The notes under the pieces are model-generated. The model did no database searches. It saw nothing but the letters and a program-made list of their open reading frames with translations, and was not told the origin of the DNA. Of a stretch of 53,542 nucleotides of DNA, positions 33,889-43,304 are shown one piece after another. Within the stretch, counting starts at the first letter, position 1; every line of letters begins with the position of its first letter. The position numbers were made by a program, and so were the translations under genes. The stretch is from an uncultured Lachnospiraceae bacterium (GTDB lineage: Bacteria > Bacillota > Clostridia > Lachnospirales > Lachnospiraceae): contig CATOJY010000024.1 of the NCBI GenBank assembly GCA_951800685.1, forward strand, positions 1 to 53,542, read 5' to 3'.

Positions 33889-34992
33889 ATGCGGACAAAT
33901 AATCAAACTTACAAGAATTTTGCGATACAATATCCGTTAGAGCAGACCGCTCCCCTTGATCACGTGTTGTTTGTCGATATCGAAACAACCGGATTTACTG
34001 CCAAAAATTCTTATCTTTACCTGATCGGCGCCGCCTTTTTCCAAAATGGGCAGTGGTGTATCCGGCAGTGGTTTGCAGACCGTTTTGAAGAAGAGCCCTT
34101 CCTGCTGAAAGAGTTCTTTACGTTTGCCGAAACCTATACGCACCTGATCCACTTTAACGGTAACAATTTCGATCTGCCCTATTTGCTGCAGAAATGTAGA
34201 CAACATGATTTGCCTTACAACTTCGATAATTTCGAGGGGATCGATCTCTATAAGAGAATCTCACCTTATAAATTTTTTCTGCATACACCGAATTGCAAAC
34301 AGAAAACTCTTGAAGAACTACTAGACATCAACCGGGAAGATACCTATAATGGCGGTGAACTGATTAGCCTGTATCATAAATACATAGAAAATCCCCAGGA
34401 AGAGATCTGCCATTTTCTGCTTCTCCACAACATGGACGACATGAAAGGAATGCTGCAGATCCTGCCGCTGCTTGCTTTCTATGATTTATTCAATGGTCCG
34501 ATTAAGGCAAAGAAAGTACAGTCAAACAGCTTCGTCGATTATCACGGCCATGACAGGATGGAACTTCTAATGAAATTAGAACTTCCCACTTCTCTTCCTC
34601 TCACGATCTCTACCCTTTCCAATGGGTGTTACTTCAGCGGAGAAGCCAAAGACGGTATTTTGAAAGTACCGATTTATGAGGAAGAAATGAAATACTTCTA
34701 TTCCAATTATAAAGATTACCATTATCTTCCTACAGAAGATATGGCACTCCATAAGTCTGTCTCTTCCTTTGTGGATAAAGCGCATCGTGTCCAGGCCAGC
34801 GCTTCCACATGCTATACACGCAAATTTGCTGTTTATCTGCCGCAATGGGATATCTTCACGGAGCCTTTCTTTAAAAGGGATTATAAGAGCAAGGATCTTT
34901 TCTTCGAACTGACAGACGACATGAAGACTGACAGAACATTTTTCTCCCGTTATGCGCAATACCTCCTGGGCAAAATGGCCAAGACCTATTAG
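33889..34992 (+). CDS. RNase H-like 3'-5' exonuclease, YprB-like
   Basis: 367 residues. The N-terminal half is an RNase H-like fold with DEDD-type exonuclease residues: D30 and E32 in LFVDIETTGF, then HFNGNNFDLPYL and a later MDDMKGM acidic segment. This matches the YprB ribonuclease-H-like family, of unclear physiological role. Residues 215-367 form a less conserved C-terminal region. The ATG has AAGGAG at ideal spacing. It is a single plus-strand gene between minus-strand operons and ends in a terminator. Confidence 0.82.
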   Translation: MRTNNQTYKNFAIQYPLEQTAPLDHVLFVDIETTGFTAKNSYLYLIGAAFFQNGQWCIRQWFADRFEEEPFLLKEFFTFAETYTHLIHFNGNNFDLPYLLQKCRQHDLPYNFDNFEGIDLYKRISPYKFFLHTPNCKQKTLEELLDINREDTYNGGELISLYHKYIENPQEEICHFLLLHNMDDMKGMLQILPLLAFYDLFNGPIKAKKVQSNSFVDYHGHDRMELLMKLELPTSLPLTISTLSNGCYFSGEAKDGILKVPIYEEEMKYFYSNYKDYHYLPTEDMALHKSVSSFVDKAHRVQASASTCYTRKFAVYLPQWDIFTEPFFKRDYKSKDLFFELTDDMKTDRTFFSRYAQYLLGKMAKTY

Positions 34993-35003
34993 TGTATTAA
35001 CAT

Positions 35004-35048
35004 AAAGCCCCACAGATTTCTTCTCTCTGTAGAAATCTGTGAGGCTTT
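35004..35048. terminator. Intrinsic terminator between convergent genes
   Basis: AAGCC-CACAGATTTCT and AGAAATCTGTG-GGCTT form a 15-plus base stem around a nine-base loop. T-runs follow on the plus strand (TTTTGTTT); the A-rich other side may serve the convergent cheR transcript too. Confidence 0.88.
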
Positions 35049-35072
35049 TGTTTCCTAATAAATAACCCTTCT

Positions 35073-35852
35073 TTATAGCGGTCTCTGATAAAAGAAAGAA
35101 TTCTTCCTCTCAAATCCCACTTCCCTGTGATTGATAATTTGCTCTGTACTTCCGATAAACAGATAACCGCCTGCTTTCAGACTCTTCTGGAACTTACGGA
35201 AAACTTCATCCTTCGCTTCTTCGGTAAAATAAATCAACACATTACGGCATACAATCAAATGATAATCCGTCTGATAAGTATCCTTTAACAGATTATGTTC
35301 TTTAAACTCTACTCTGTCCTTAATTTCCTCCGAAATCTGATACGAAGGTCCAATCTTTGTAAAAAACTTATTTTTCAGATCACTCGGAACACCTGAAATA
35401 CTCTTTTCTGTATACAATCCCGCTTTTGCCTTAGCAATCACCTGCTTATCCAAATCTGTGGCATATATTTTAATCTGGTTGAGCGGAATATGTTTGGACA
35501 ACGCCATAACAAGCGAATATGGCTCGTCTCCAGTTGAACAGGCTGCACTCCAAATCTTCAACCGGTTACCATACCGTTTGATCAGATCTGGAATAATTTC
35601 CTGGTCCAACAGTCTCCACTGGTCTGGATTGCGATAAAATTCAGACACATTGATCGTCAAGTAATTTACAAACTCTTCAAACAGGTTTTTATCTGATTTC
35701 AAAGCTGCTACATATTTTTCATAGCCGACAATTTTATTTTTTGCAATCAATGTATCAATACGACGCTTCATCTGCTTTTCTTTGTAAGCATTCAGATCAA
35801 TTTTCGTTAAATCATAAATCGCTTTTTTAAAATATTCGTAATCATATGTCAT
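35073..35852 (-). CDS. cheR: CheR-type methyltransferase
   Basis: 259 residues with the CheR layout: a helical N-terminal domain (1-75) and a SAM-binding domain with WSAACSTGDEPYSL (motif I), and CRNVLIYF. CheR methylates glutamates on chemoreceptors. No other chemotaxis genes are in the window, so it may serve a distant system or a non-motility receptor pathway. It lies about 50 bases after the S1 protein gene and may be the last gene of that run. The ribosome site is AGGCGG. Confidence 0.9.
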   Translation of the reverse strand: MTYDYEYFKKAIYDLTKIDLNAYKEKQMKRRIDTLIAKNKIVGYEKYVAALKSDKNLFEEFVNYLTINVSEFYRNPDQWRLLDQEIIPDLIKRYGNRLKIWSAACSTGDEPYSLVMALSKHIPLNQIKIYATDLDKQVIAKAKAGLYTEKSISGVPSDLKNKFFTKIGPSYQISEEIKDRVEFKEHNLLKDTYQTDYHLIVCRNVLIYFTEEAKDEVFRKFQKSLKAGGYLFIGSTEQIINHREVGFERKNSFFYQRPL

Positions 35853-35904
35853 CGCCTTGTACCGCCTATCATTTATATTTTATTAACAAAACTAAATGGC
35901 ACTA

Positions 35905-37044
35905 TTATTCATTATCCTCAGCATTTTCTGTAGAAGCCACCGCATCAATGTCTACAGAGACAACGTCTGCATCTTCCTCTTTCGCTGATACCGGAGCAAG
36001 CATAGCCTTAATGCTCAAACTAATCTTCCTGTCCACTTCATTGAAGTCAACTACCTTAGCCGTTACCTCCTCTCCTGTTTTAAGAACATCAGAAGGTTTT
36101 TCGATATGTTCCTTGGAAATCTGGGAAACATGAAGGAGCGCATCAATACCCGGTTCCAATTCAACGAAAGCACCAAAATCTGTCATCCGCGCAACCTTAC
36201 CCGTCACAACATTGCCAACTGCATACTTATCTGCAGCACCTTTCCACGGATTCGCATCCTCAAATTTCAAACTGAGTGCAATCTTTGTGCCGGAAATATC
36301 TTTGATAAGCACTTTCAGCGCATCGCCAACCTTGAATACTTTCTTCGGATTTTCAACCCTGCCCCATGACATCTCAGAAATGTGAAGCAGACCATCGCAG
36401 CCGCCCAGATCGATAAACGCGCCGAAGTCTGTTACATTCTTAACAACACCTTCCACTGTATCACCAGGTTTGATCGTCTCGAACAGCTTCTTCTGTAGTT
36501 CTGCTTTCTCAGCCAGGATCAACTGCTTCCTGTCACCAATATACCTTCTTCTCTTAGGATTGTACTCACTGATCACAAACTCGATCTCCTGACCAGCATA
36601 CTTGTTCAAATCTTTCTCATAAGTATCAGATACAAGACTAGCCGGAATAAAGATCCTTACTTCTTCCACTACAACACTTAAACCACCGTCAAGCACCTGC
36701 GCAACCTTGGCTTTCAGTACTTCTCTGTTATTATATGCCTCTTCAATCCTCTTATTGCCTCTGTCAGCAGCAAGACGTTTATAAGTAAGCAGAACTTGTC
36801 CCTCACCGTCATTTACCTTCAACACCTTCACTTCCATGGTATCACCAGGCTTTGCAATGGTTGTCAGATCTACATTGGGTTCATTCGTATATTCATTACG
36901 TGTAAGGACACCATCTGATTTGTATCCGATATTGAGAATGATCTCTTCGGGTTTCACATCGATCACGACACCTTCAACAACCTCTCCTGTGTGTATTGTT
37001 TTTAAAGACTCTTCTAACATTTGTTCAAAAGTTAACTCTGACAT
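35905..37044 (-). CDS. S1 RNA-binding domain protein (RpsA-like)
   Basis: 379 residues with four S1 repeats at about 16-90, 103-170, 187-257 and 273-342. The third and fourth are the best conserved (VTDFGAFIDLGG, MTDFGAFVELEPG). It ends in an acidic tail. In Clostridia this S1 protein sits next to or is fused with IspH; it is smaller than the six-repeat E. coli RpsA and may bind mRNA on or off the ribosome. GAGGAGG precedes the ATG. It overlaps ispH by 20 bases. Confidence 0.92.
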   Translation of the reverse strand: MSELTFEQMLEESLKTIHTGEVVEGVVIDVKPEEIILNIGYKSDGVLTRNEYTNEPNVDLTTIAKPGDTMEVKVLKVNDGEGQVLLTYKRLAADRGNKRIEEAYNNREVLKAKVAQVLDGGLSVVVEEVRIFIPASLVSDTYEKDLNKYAGQEIEFVISEYNPKRRRYIGDRKQLILAEKAELQKKLFETIKPGDTVEGVVKNVTDFGAFIDLGGCDGLLHISEMSWGRVENPKKVFKVGDALKVLIKDISGTKIALSLKFEDANPWKGAADKYAVGNVVTGKVARMTDFGAFVELEPGIDALLHVSQISKEHIEKPSDVLKTGEEVTAKVVDFNEVDRKISLSIKAMLAPVSAKEEDADVVSVDIDAVASTENAEDNE

Positions 37045-37873
37045 AATTTTGAACCTCCTCGATAATATTATTTGGGGTTGACGCCCCTGCTGTAATACCC
37101 ACCAGTCGGACAGATTTAGGTAAATCTAATTGCAAGTCGTTAAGTGTCTGTATAAAATACGTATTCGCACACTCCTGCATGCAGATCTCATATAGTTTCT
37201 GCGTATTAGAACTATGATTGCCACCTATTACTATCATAACATCGACCCGCGCCGCAATCTCCCTGGCCTCGGTCTGTCGCACTTCCGTAGCGTTACATAT
37301 AGTATTCACAACACTACCATTGTAACCTTTTTTCATTAGAATTTCAACCACATCTTGAAATTTATTGTTGTTAAATGTCGTTTGGGAAACCACACAGATC
37401 TCCTGACACGGTTCACAGGTAAAATTTTCGGCCTCTGTGACCGACCCGATCACTGACGCTGGCGTCTCGGACCAGCCCATGATTCCCTCAACTTCAGGGT
37501 GCCCTGCATTGCCGATAATGACAATCTTCCTGCCTGCCGCACTTTCCTTCTCAACGATATCATGAATCCTTTTTACAAAAGGACAGGTGGCGTCTACACA
37601 CTCCAACCCCTGTGCCGCGATTTTGTCATAGATCTCTTTCGATACTCCATGGGAACGGATCACAACAGTTCCCTCCTGGATTTCCTGAAGCTGTGCCTGG
37701 TTTTCGATCACCTGCACGCCTCTGCGCTCCAAATCTTTCACCACTTCTTCGTTGTGGATAATTGGTCCGTATGTATAGATCGGCTTACCTGTGTCTGCCT
37801 GTTCGTAGACCTGCTCTACCGCTCTCTTGACACCAAAACAGAAACCGGCATGCTCTGCCAAGATCACATCCAT
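37025..37873 (-). CDS. ispH: 4-hydroxy-3-methylbut-2-enyl diphosphate reductase
   Basis: 282 residues. Cysteines C12 (GFCFGV), C97 (ATCPFV) and C193 (ICNAT) coordinate the [4Fe-4S] cluster of IspH, which makes IPP and DMAPP in the last MEP-pathway step. HPEVEG holds the catalytic Glu. I chose the ATG at 37873, giving the usual MDVILAEHAGFCFGV start; earlier in-frame ATGs lack spacing to a ribosome site. It lies 39 bases after cmk. Confidence 0.94.
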   Translation of the reverse strand: MDVILAEHAGFCFGVKRAVEQVYEQADTGKPIYTYGPIIHNEEVVKDLERRGVQVIENQAQLQEIQEGTVVIRSHGVSKEIYDKIAAQGLECVDATCPFVKRIHDIVEKESAAGRKIVIIGNAGHPEVEGIMGWSETPASVIGSVTEAENFTCEPCQEICVVSQTTFNNNKFQDVVEILMKKGYNGSVVNTICNATEVRQTEAREIAARVDVMIVIGGNHSSNTQKLYEICMQECANTYFIQTLNDLQLDLPKSVRLVGITAGASTPNNIIEEVQNYVRVNF

Positions 37874-37912
37874 AGTATTCCCCATTCCTTTCTTTCCATC
37901 CACATACCACGT

Positions 37913-38566
37913 CTACAATAAGGAGATGACTGCCTCTGCCGCCTCCTCTATTGTCATATGGGAAGAATCTATCAATACAGCATCCTCTGCCTGTCTGAGC
38001 GGCGAGATCTCTCTTGTCATATCCTGATGATCCCGCTCAATAATATCTTTTTCGATTTCACCCAGATTGCAGTCAACACCCCGCTCCTCCAGCTCTCTAT
38101 AGCGTCTCTCGGCCCGCACCCTGCTGTCCGCAGTCAGATAGACTTTCACTTGTGCTTTCGGCAGCACGCAGGTGCCAATATCCCGGCCATCCATAACAAC
38201 ATCCTGATCTGACGCCAGCTTCTGCTGAAGTTCTACCAATTTTCTGCGGACATTTGGATTCGGACTGCTGGCTGACGCCATATTTCCCACCTCTTCCGTT
38301 CTGATCAGGCCGTTTACATTCTCACCGTTCAGATACACGATCTGCTCGCCATTCTCATATCCTATGGAAATATCTGCCTCCTGACATTTCACATCTATCT
38401 TCTCTGTCTCAGAAGGCTTAATCTTCTCACGGAGCAGAAACAGCGCCATAGCACGGTACATAGCTCCCGTATCAACATAGATATATCCCAGTTTCTTCGC
38501 GATTCTCTTTGCGATCGTACTTTTCCCCGCTCCCGCAGGACCGTCTATTGCAATATTCATTCCCAT
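37913..38566 (-). CDS. cmk: Cytidylate kinase
   Basis: 217 residues from the ATG at 38566 (GGAGG five bases upstream). The P-loop GPAGAGKST is at the N-terminus, followed by YVDTGAMYRA, and later the GRDIGT and RYREL segments of Cmk. It phosphorylates CMP and dCMP. The open frame extends 14 codons upstream without a ribosome site. The order BaiN-like, cmk, ispH, S1 is common in Clostridia. Confidence 0.94.
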   Translation of the reverse strand: MGMNIAIDGPAGAGKSTIAKRIAKKLGYIYVDTGAMYRAMALFLLREKIKPSETEKIDVKCQEADISIGYENGEQIVYLNGENVNGLIRTEEVGNMASASSPNPNVRRKLVELQQKLASDQDVVMDGRDIGTCVLPKAQVKVYLTADSRVRAERRYRELEERGVDCNLGEIEKDIIERDHQDMTREISPLRQAEDAVLIDSSHMTIEEAAEAVISLL

Positions 38567-38670
38567 TGTTTCCTCCATCCCTGAATCTTCTGTGTTACTC
38601 TTCTTCATCTCTCAGCGTTCAACTCTTCCCAAATCTCTGTGACCATACCGAAACACGTTCAAAGTTTCTA

Positions 38671-39984
38671 CTATAGTGGAATACTAATCCCGGCAAGATA
38701 TCCCGTTGACCAGGCGATCTGCAGGTTAAAACCACCCGTCACTGCATCCAGGTCAAGCATCTCTCCCGCCAGATACAGGCCCTGTATGATCTTAGATTCC
38801 ATCGTAGAAGGATTCACTTCCTTGACTTTGACCCCTCCCTGTGTGATGATAGCCTCAGCAAAATCCCGCAAACCTGTCACACGCATATTCAGATTCTTCG
38901 TTGTCTCAATAAGCCTGCTGCGCTCCTGTCTGGTGATTTCATGAATCTTTTTGTCTGCTTCAATTCCTGACAACCCAATTATGACCGAAATTAACTTCGA
39001 AGGATAAAGTCCTCCAAGCACATTCTTAAACTGCTTGTTCTGGTTCTCCTCAAAATCCCGCAAGAGGCGCCTGTCCAACTGCTCTGCCGTAAGCGCCGGC
39101 TTCAAATCTACCGACACAGTCACTTGTTTCTTGTCCTTGCATTTATAATAATAACTGCTGGCAGTGAGAACAAGCGGGCCACTGATCCCAAAATGAGTAA
39201 AAAGCATCTCCCCAAATCCCTGCCAGACTTTCTTTCCTCCGCAGGCCATCGTCAACCTAACATTCTTTAACGAAAGTCCTTGTAGAGACGCGCACCAGGA
39301 TTCCTCCACCTCCATAGGGGTAAGCGCCGGTGTACAGGGACGCAGCGTATGTCCCAATTCCTGTGCCATCTGATAGCCAGATCCTGTTGCCCCAGTCGTC
39401 GGATAAGATAGACCACCCGTCGCAAGTACAACAGCGTCCGCTTCCAACCGCTGCCCGTCTGTTAACAAAACTCCCGTTACCTGATCCCGCTCTTGTTCCT
39501 GCCCCTCATCTCCTTCTGCCAGCACACTTCTTTTCCCAGTAAGAATGCTTTTGGCCTTCGTGCGAAGCCTTATCTCCACACCGCTTCGGTGAAGCAGTCT
39601 TGTGAGCGCCGCAATAATATCTGAGGAATGGTCAGACACTGGAAAGACCCGCTCCCCGCGTTCCACCTTAAGCGGACATCCTGCCTCGCGCAGCAGTTCC
39701 ATTATCTGTATATTATCAAAAGTAGAAAAAGCACTGTAGAGAAATTTCGGATTGCTCACGACGCTCTCAAAGAGCTTCTCCTCTTCACAGGCATTCGTCA
39801 CATTACAACGCCCTTTCCCTGTGATATAAAGTTTCTTACCCAGCTTTTCATTCTGTTCTAAAAGCACTACTCTGTGCCCATATTTCGCAGCGGCGTATGC
39901 TGCTATCATCCCTGCCGCACCGCCGCCAATCACAATCACCCGATTCATACTACTGATCCGTTCCATTCCACCAACATCTCTCAT
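38671..39984 (-). CDS. NAD(P)/FAD-dependent oxidoreductase, HI0933/BaiN-like
   Basis: 437 residues. VIVIGGGAAGMIAAYAA near the start binds FAD; GKGRCNVTNA and the C-terminal GEMLDLDAVTGGFNLQ are the family signatures. Members include BaiN, proposed in bile acid reduction, but most are of unknown function. The ATG at 39984 overlaps the upstream stop (ATGA), which suggests coupling; ATGs 6 and 12 codons later are possible starts. It precedes cmk by about 100 bases. Confidence 0.87.
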   Translation of the reverse strand: MRDVGGMERISSMNRVIVIGGGAAGMIAAYAAAKYGHRVVLLEQNEKLGKKLYITGKGRCNVTNACEEEKLFESVVSNPKFLYSAFSTFDNIQIMELLREAGCPLKVERGERVFPVSDHSSDIIAALTRLLHRSGVEIRLRTKAKSILTGKRSVLAEGDEGQEQERDQVTGVLLTDGQRLEADAVVLATGGLSYPTTGATGSGYQMAQELGHTLRPCTPALTPMEVEESWCASLQGLSLKNVRLTMACGGKKVWQGFGEMLFTHFGISGPLVLTASSYYYKCKDKKQVTVSVDLKPALTAEQLDRRLLRDFEENQNKQFKNVLGGLYPSKLISVIIGLSGIEADKKIHEITRQERSRLIETTKNLNMRVTGLRDFAEAIITQGGVKVKEVNPSTMESKIIQGLYLAGEMLDLDAVTGGFNLQIAWSTGYLAGISIPL

Positions 39985-40910
39985 CCATCCCGTTTGCGCA
40001 GCGGATAATTCAACATCGGTTCCTCATCTATAAAATTGATCTCATCATTTAAATAAACCTGATAATTGTTCCATGCCTCTTCCAGATTCTTAAGATTCTT
40101 CTTGACATCTTCTGGCCGTTTAAGACACATCGCAACCACCAGCGCATTGATCACACTCAAAGGTGCTACCAGAGAGTCTACAATCGAAACCATATCGCTT
40201 CTTGCCAGCAGATTGCAGGAAGAATAAAGATTCATCGGCGAATGCACCGAATCTGTTATCGTGATCACCTTAGCATTTCGATCATTGGCAAACTCCATCG
40301 CCTTTAACGTGCGCATAGAATATCTTGGAAAACTGATCCCGATCATAGCATCTTGCTCGTCCACACGGATCATCTGTTCAAATGTCTCCGAAATGCTGGT
40401 CGTTTTTAACAATATCACGTTTCCACGGATCATATTCAAGTAAAAATTCAGAAACTCCGCCAGTGGCTCACAACTCCTGACACCCATCACATAAACTGTC
40501 TTCGCCTCCAAGATAATATCTACTGCCGTCTCAAAAGCCGTTGGATCCAGCTTGTCTATCGTATCCTGGAGCTTTTCTATGTCTGCCCGCAGCACCGAAG
40601 TCAATATCTCAGACTGTGTACTCTTTCCATATTTCGCACCAATCTTCTGCACAGAATTGATTTTATTCTGCACCCAATCTTCCAAATCCCTCTGAAATTC
40701 CGGATAGCCATTGTATCCGATGAACATCGCATAACGGACGACTGTCGATTCGCTGACCCCTACAGTATCTCCCAGTTTCGCCGCAGTCATAAATACGGCC
40801 TGATCATAGTGGTCATAGATAAAAGCGGAAATCGCTTTCTGCCCCTTGCTCATCTTACTATAATGTTCATTGATCCTTGTAATAACATCATATCGATTTT
40901 CAAATGCCAT
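39981..40910 (-). CDS. MurR/RpiR-family transcriptional regulator
   Basis: 309 residues: an N-terminal RpiR helix-turn-helix (about 15-80, LGDTVGVSESTVVRYAMFIGY) and a SIS sugar-phosphate-binding domain (about 125-260). These proteins sense phosphosugars. No sugar gene is adjacent, so its target is unclear. It follows the TetR gene by 40 bases and overlaps the BaiN-like gene, so it is probably part of one transcript starting at the TetR promoter. Confidence 0.9.
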   Translation of the reverse strand: MAFENRYDVITRINEHYSKMSKGQKAISAFIYDHYDQAVFMTAAKLGDTVGVSESTVVRYAMFIGYNGYPEFQRDLEDWVQNKINSVQKIGAKYGKSTQSEILTSVLRADIEKLQDTIDKLDPTAFETAVDIILEAKTVYVMGVRSCEPLAEFLNFYLNMIRGNVILLKTTSISETFEQMIRVDEQDAMIGISFPRYSMRTLKAMEFANDRNAKVITITDSVHSPMNLYSSCNLLARSDMVSIVDSLVAPLSVINALVVAMCLKRPEDVKKNLKNLEEAWNNYQVYLNDEINFIDEEPMLNYPLRKRDG

Positions 40911-40950
40911 TTTCTACCAAAAATGTTCCTTTCTGTCTGCGCTCCTATGC

Positions 40951-41496
40951 CTACAGGAAAACACGGTAAAACTCCTCCAACAGCTTGACAGTCTCTTCTT
41001 CTGGCAGATCGTAATCGTCTGTCAGAGACATACACGCAGAACCATGAATGAAAATCCACATCCGCATGAACATGCCACTCGGATCCTTACACCCAGCCTG
41101 CTTCGCATGACTGATCTCCTTGACCACTGTCGCCCTGTCCCCATTCAGCAGATCATAAAGACTCTTGCCATGCCGGTTCTCTGAGACAAACAAAAGTTTA
41201 AACAACTGCTGTTCTTCCTGTGCAAAACGGATATATGCCAGACCCAGATCCACAAAAGGCGTCTCGTGTGTCTTGGGAAAATTCTCGTAGTATTCACCGA
41301 AAAATTCGATTGCCCTGTCATACAATTCATTGCCCAGCTCCTCCATATTCTTATAAAGCCGGAAGATCGGCTGGGTAGAGCAACCCGCTTTTGATGCCAG
41401 CGTCCTGGCGCTCACCTGCGCGATCCCCTCCTGCCTTGCCATCTGAAATGCAGTATTCAAAATTTCCTTTTTTGTGATCGTCTCTTTTCTTGCCAT
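40951..41496 (-). CDS. TetR-family transcriptional regulator
   Basis: 181 residues. An N-terminal TetR helix-turn-helix (about 10-55: VSARTLASKAGCSTQPIFRLYKN) precedes an all-helical ligand domain of no clear family. GGAGAGGG precedes the ATG. The perfect palindrome beside its own -10 box (41580-41591) suggests autorepression. It heads a run of genes through cmk and ispH. The ligand is unknown. Confidence 0.88.
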   Translation of the reverse strand: MARKETITKKEILNTAFQMARQEGIAQVSARTLASKAGCSTQPIFRLYKNMEELGNELYDRAIEFFGEYYENFPKTHETPFVDLGLAYIRFAQEEQQLFKLLFVSENRHGKSLYDLLNGDRATVVKEISHAKQAGCKDPSGMFMRMWIFIHGSACMSLTDDYDLPEEETVKLLEEFYRVFL

Positions 41497-41579
41497 AAGA
41501 ACTTCCCTCTCCTGTTTCCAGAACCATTGATTCTGACCGTAGTCTTACACCATACAGGCATCAGACGCCTTTCTTTTGG

Positions 41580-41591
41580 TAACATATGTTA
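41580..41591. promoter_or_regulatory. Palindrome beside the tetR -10 box (operator candidate)
   Basis: TAACATATGTTA is a perfect 12-base palindrome that touches the -10 box and covers the expected start site. A TetR dimer bound here would block the promoter. Confidence 0.55.
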
Positions 41592-41619
41592 TTATAGTAG
41601 ATTCTGCAACCAGCGTCAA
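41591..41619 (-). promoter_or_regulatory. SigA-type promoter of the tetR-led operon
   Basis: On the minus strand TTGACG (41614-41619) and TATAAT (41591-41596) are 17 bases apart, close to consensus. The leader to the tetR ATG is about 90 bases. Confidence 0.8.
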
Positions 41620-41638
41620 CCGCTTTTGATGCAAAAAA

Positions 41639-41660
41639 GGACAGATCTTACGATCTGTCC
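41639..41660 (-). terminator. Intrinsic terminator of the decarboxylase operon
   Basis: GGACAGATC-TTAC-GATCTGTCC forms a perfect nine-base stem, followed on the minus strand by TTTTTT. The 136 bases between it and the oadA stop hold no recognisable gene. Confidence 0.9.
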
Positions 41661-41796
41661 CTAATCTTTCTCTATGGTTTTCCGGTTCCCGCTTATGCAG
41701 ACCCCAAATCCATGCATATAAAGGATCTACAAAGCAAATACCATACCTCTTAGCAAAGCGTCCTACGACGCAAGCGCTAAAAGTACTTTCCACGCA

Positions 41797-43218
41797 CTAT
41801 ACAGGATAAGCTCCATTCTTCGTATCTGCTACGTTCATATCAACTTTCTCCTGCTGCGCCTGGCGATATTTAAAGAAGTCAACAGCAACCTGGGGGAACA
41901 ATGCATAAGACAATACATCCTCATCCTGCTGTTTCCATTCTTTCATCTCGCTCTCCAGCTTATCCATCTCGTTTTCAATCAGATCCGCCGGACGGCAGGT
42001 GATTCTCTTCTCACCTGGAATAACCTTGTCGATGATTTCCTGACTCATTGGCTTGATTGTCTGGCCATACTCACCACGCAAAACTGCCTTAGTCTCCTTT
42101 GTAGCCATCTTATATCTCTCACCCATCAAAACGTTGAAGACAGCCTGTGTACCAACAATCTGGGAAGAAGGTGTAACAAGCGGCGGCTCACCTAAGTCTT
42201 TTCTAACCTCAGGAATCTCTCTGAGCACATCATAGTACTTATCTTCTGCATTCTGTTCTTTCAACTGGCTTACCATGTTGGACAACATACCACCCGGTAC
42301 CTGGTAAAGCAGTGTCTTGATGTCTACACCCATAACCTTTGGATTCAACAGTCCACTTGCAAGACACTCATCTCTGTAAGGTCTGAAGTAATCTGCGATC
42401 TCAGCCAGAAGATTCTGGTCATATCCAGTATCATAAGGCGTACCCTTGAAGGTTTCCACCATAACTTCTGTCGCCGGCTGGGAAGTCCCCAAAGCAAACG
42501 GGGAAATCGCACAGTCAATTACATCTACGCCGGCCTCTACAGCCTTTAAGTAAGTCATGCTCGCCACACCAGATGTATAGTGTGTATGAAGCTGGATCGG
42601 CAGCTTGGTTGCAGACTTCATCGCCGCAATCATCTCCGATGCCTTATAAGGAACCAAAAGGCCTGCCATATCCTTGATACAGATGGAATCAGCTCCCATC
42701 TCCTCGATCTTTTTCGCCATACTGGTCCAATACTCCATCGTATAGGCATCACCTAAAGTATAAGAAAGCGCTACCTGTGCATGTCCTCTGCCTTCCTGCT
42801 TTTTGATCTTATTGGTGGCATTAACTGCCGCCTGTAAATTACGAAGATCATTCAGACAGTCGAAGATACGGATAATATCAATACCGTTGGCGATGGACTT
42901 CTCCACAAAGCTGTCAACAACATCGTCTGCATAAGGTCTATAACCCAGGATATTCTGTCCTCTGAAAAGCATCTGCAGTTTCGTATTCTTGAAACCATCT
43001 CTCAACTTCCGCAGTCTGTCCCATGGATCTTCCTTCAGGAAACGAAGGGAAGCGTCAAAAGTAGCCCCTCCCCAGCATTCCACTGCATGGTAGCCGACTT
43101 TATCCATTTTCTCCACGATAGGAAGCATCATCTCTGTAGGCATTCTCGTTGCAATCAGAGACTGGTGTGCATCACGGAGAACAGTTTCCATAATCTTAAC
43201 CGGTTTTTGTTCTGCCAT
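41797..43218 (-). CDS. oadA: Oxaloacetate/pyruvate carboxyltransferase (OadA/5S-like), no biotin domain
   Basis: 473 residues. The N-terminal DRE-TIM barrel begins ETVLRDAHQS (11-20), with the IKDMAG lysine segment and HTHYTSG metal ligands, then the PYC_OADA domain. It moves carboxyl between oxaloacetate/pyruvate and carrier biotin. The biotin domain of classic OadA is absent; a separate carrier gene lies two genes upstream. That makes it match the 5S subunit of transcarboxylase as well. Start chosen at 43218 because the earlier ATG sits directly on the ribosome site. It is the last gene of the cluster. Confidence 0.9.
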   Translation of the reverse strand: MAEQKPVKIMETVLRDAHQSLIATRMPTEMMLPIVEKMDKVGYHAVECWGGATFDASLRFLKEDPWDRLRKLRDGFKNTKLQMLFRGQNILGYRPYADDVVDSFVEKSIANGIDIIRIFDCLNDLRNLQAAVNATNKIKKQEGRGHAQVALSYTLGDAYTMEYWTSMAKKIEEMGADSICIKDMAGLLVPYKASEMIAAMKSATKLPIQLHTHYTSGVASMTYLKAVEAGVDVIDCAISPFALGTSQPATEVMVETFKGTPYDTGYDQNLLAEIADYFRPYRDECLASGLLNPKVMGVDIKTLLYQVPGGMLSNMVSQLKEQNAEDKYYDVLREIPEVRKDLGEPPLVTPSSQIVGTQAVFNVLMGERYKMATKETKAVLRGEYGQTIKPMSQEIIDKVIPGEKRITCRPADLIENEMDKLESEMKEWKQQDEDVLSYALFPQVAVDFFKYRQAQQEKVDMNVADTKNGAYPV

Positions 43219-43304
43219 TTTAATAACCATTCCTTTCTCTCAGCCTGTGAATCCGTTCCACAAGCTTTATTTTTATGAAATCTAAACCCGAAAATTATTA
43301 ACTC

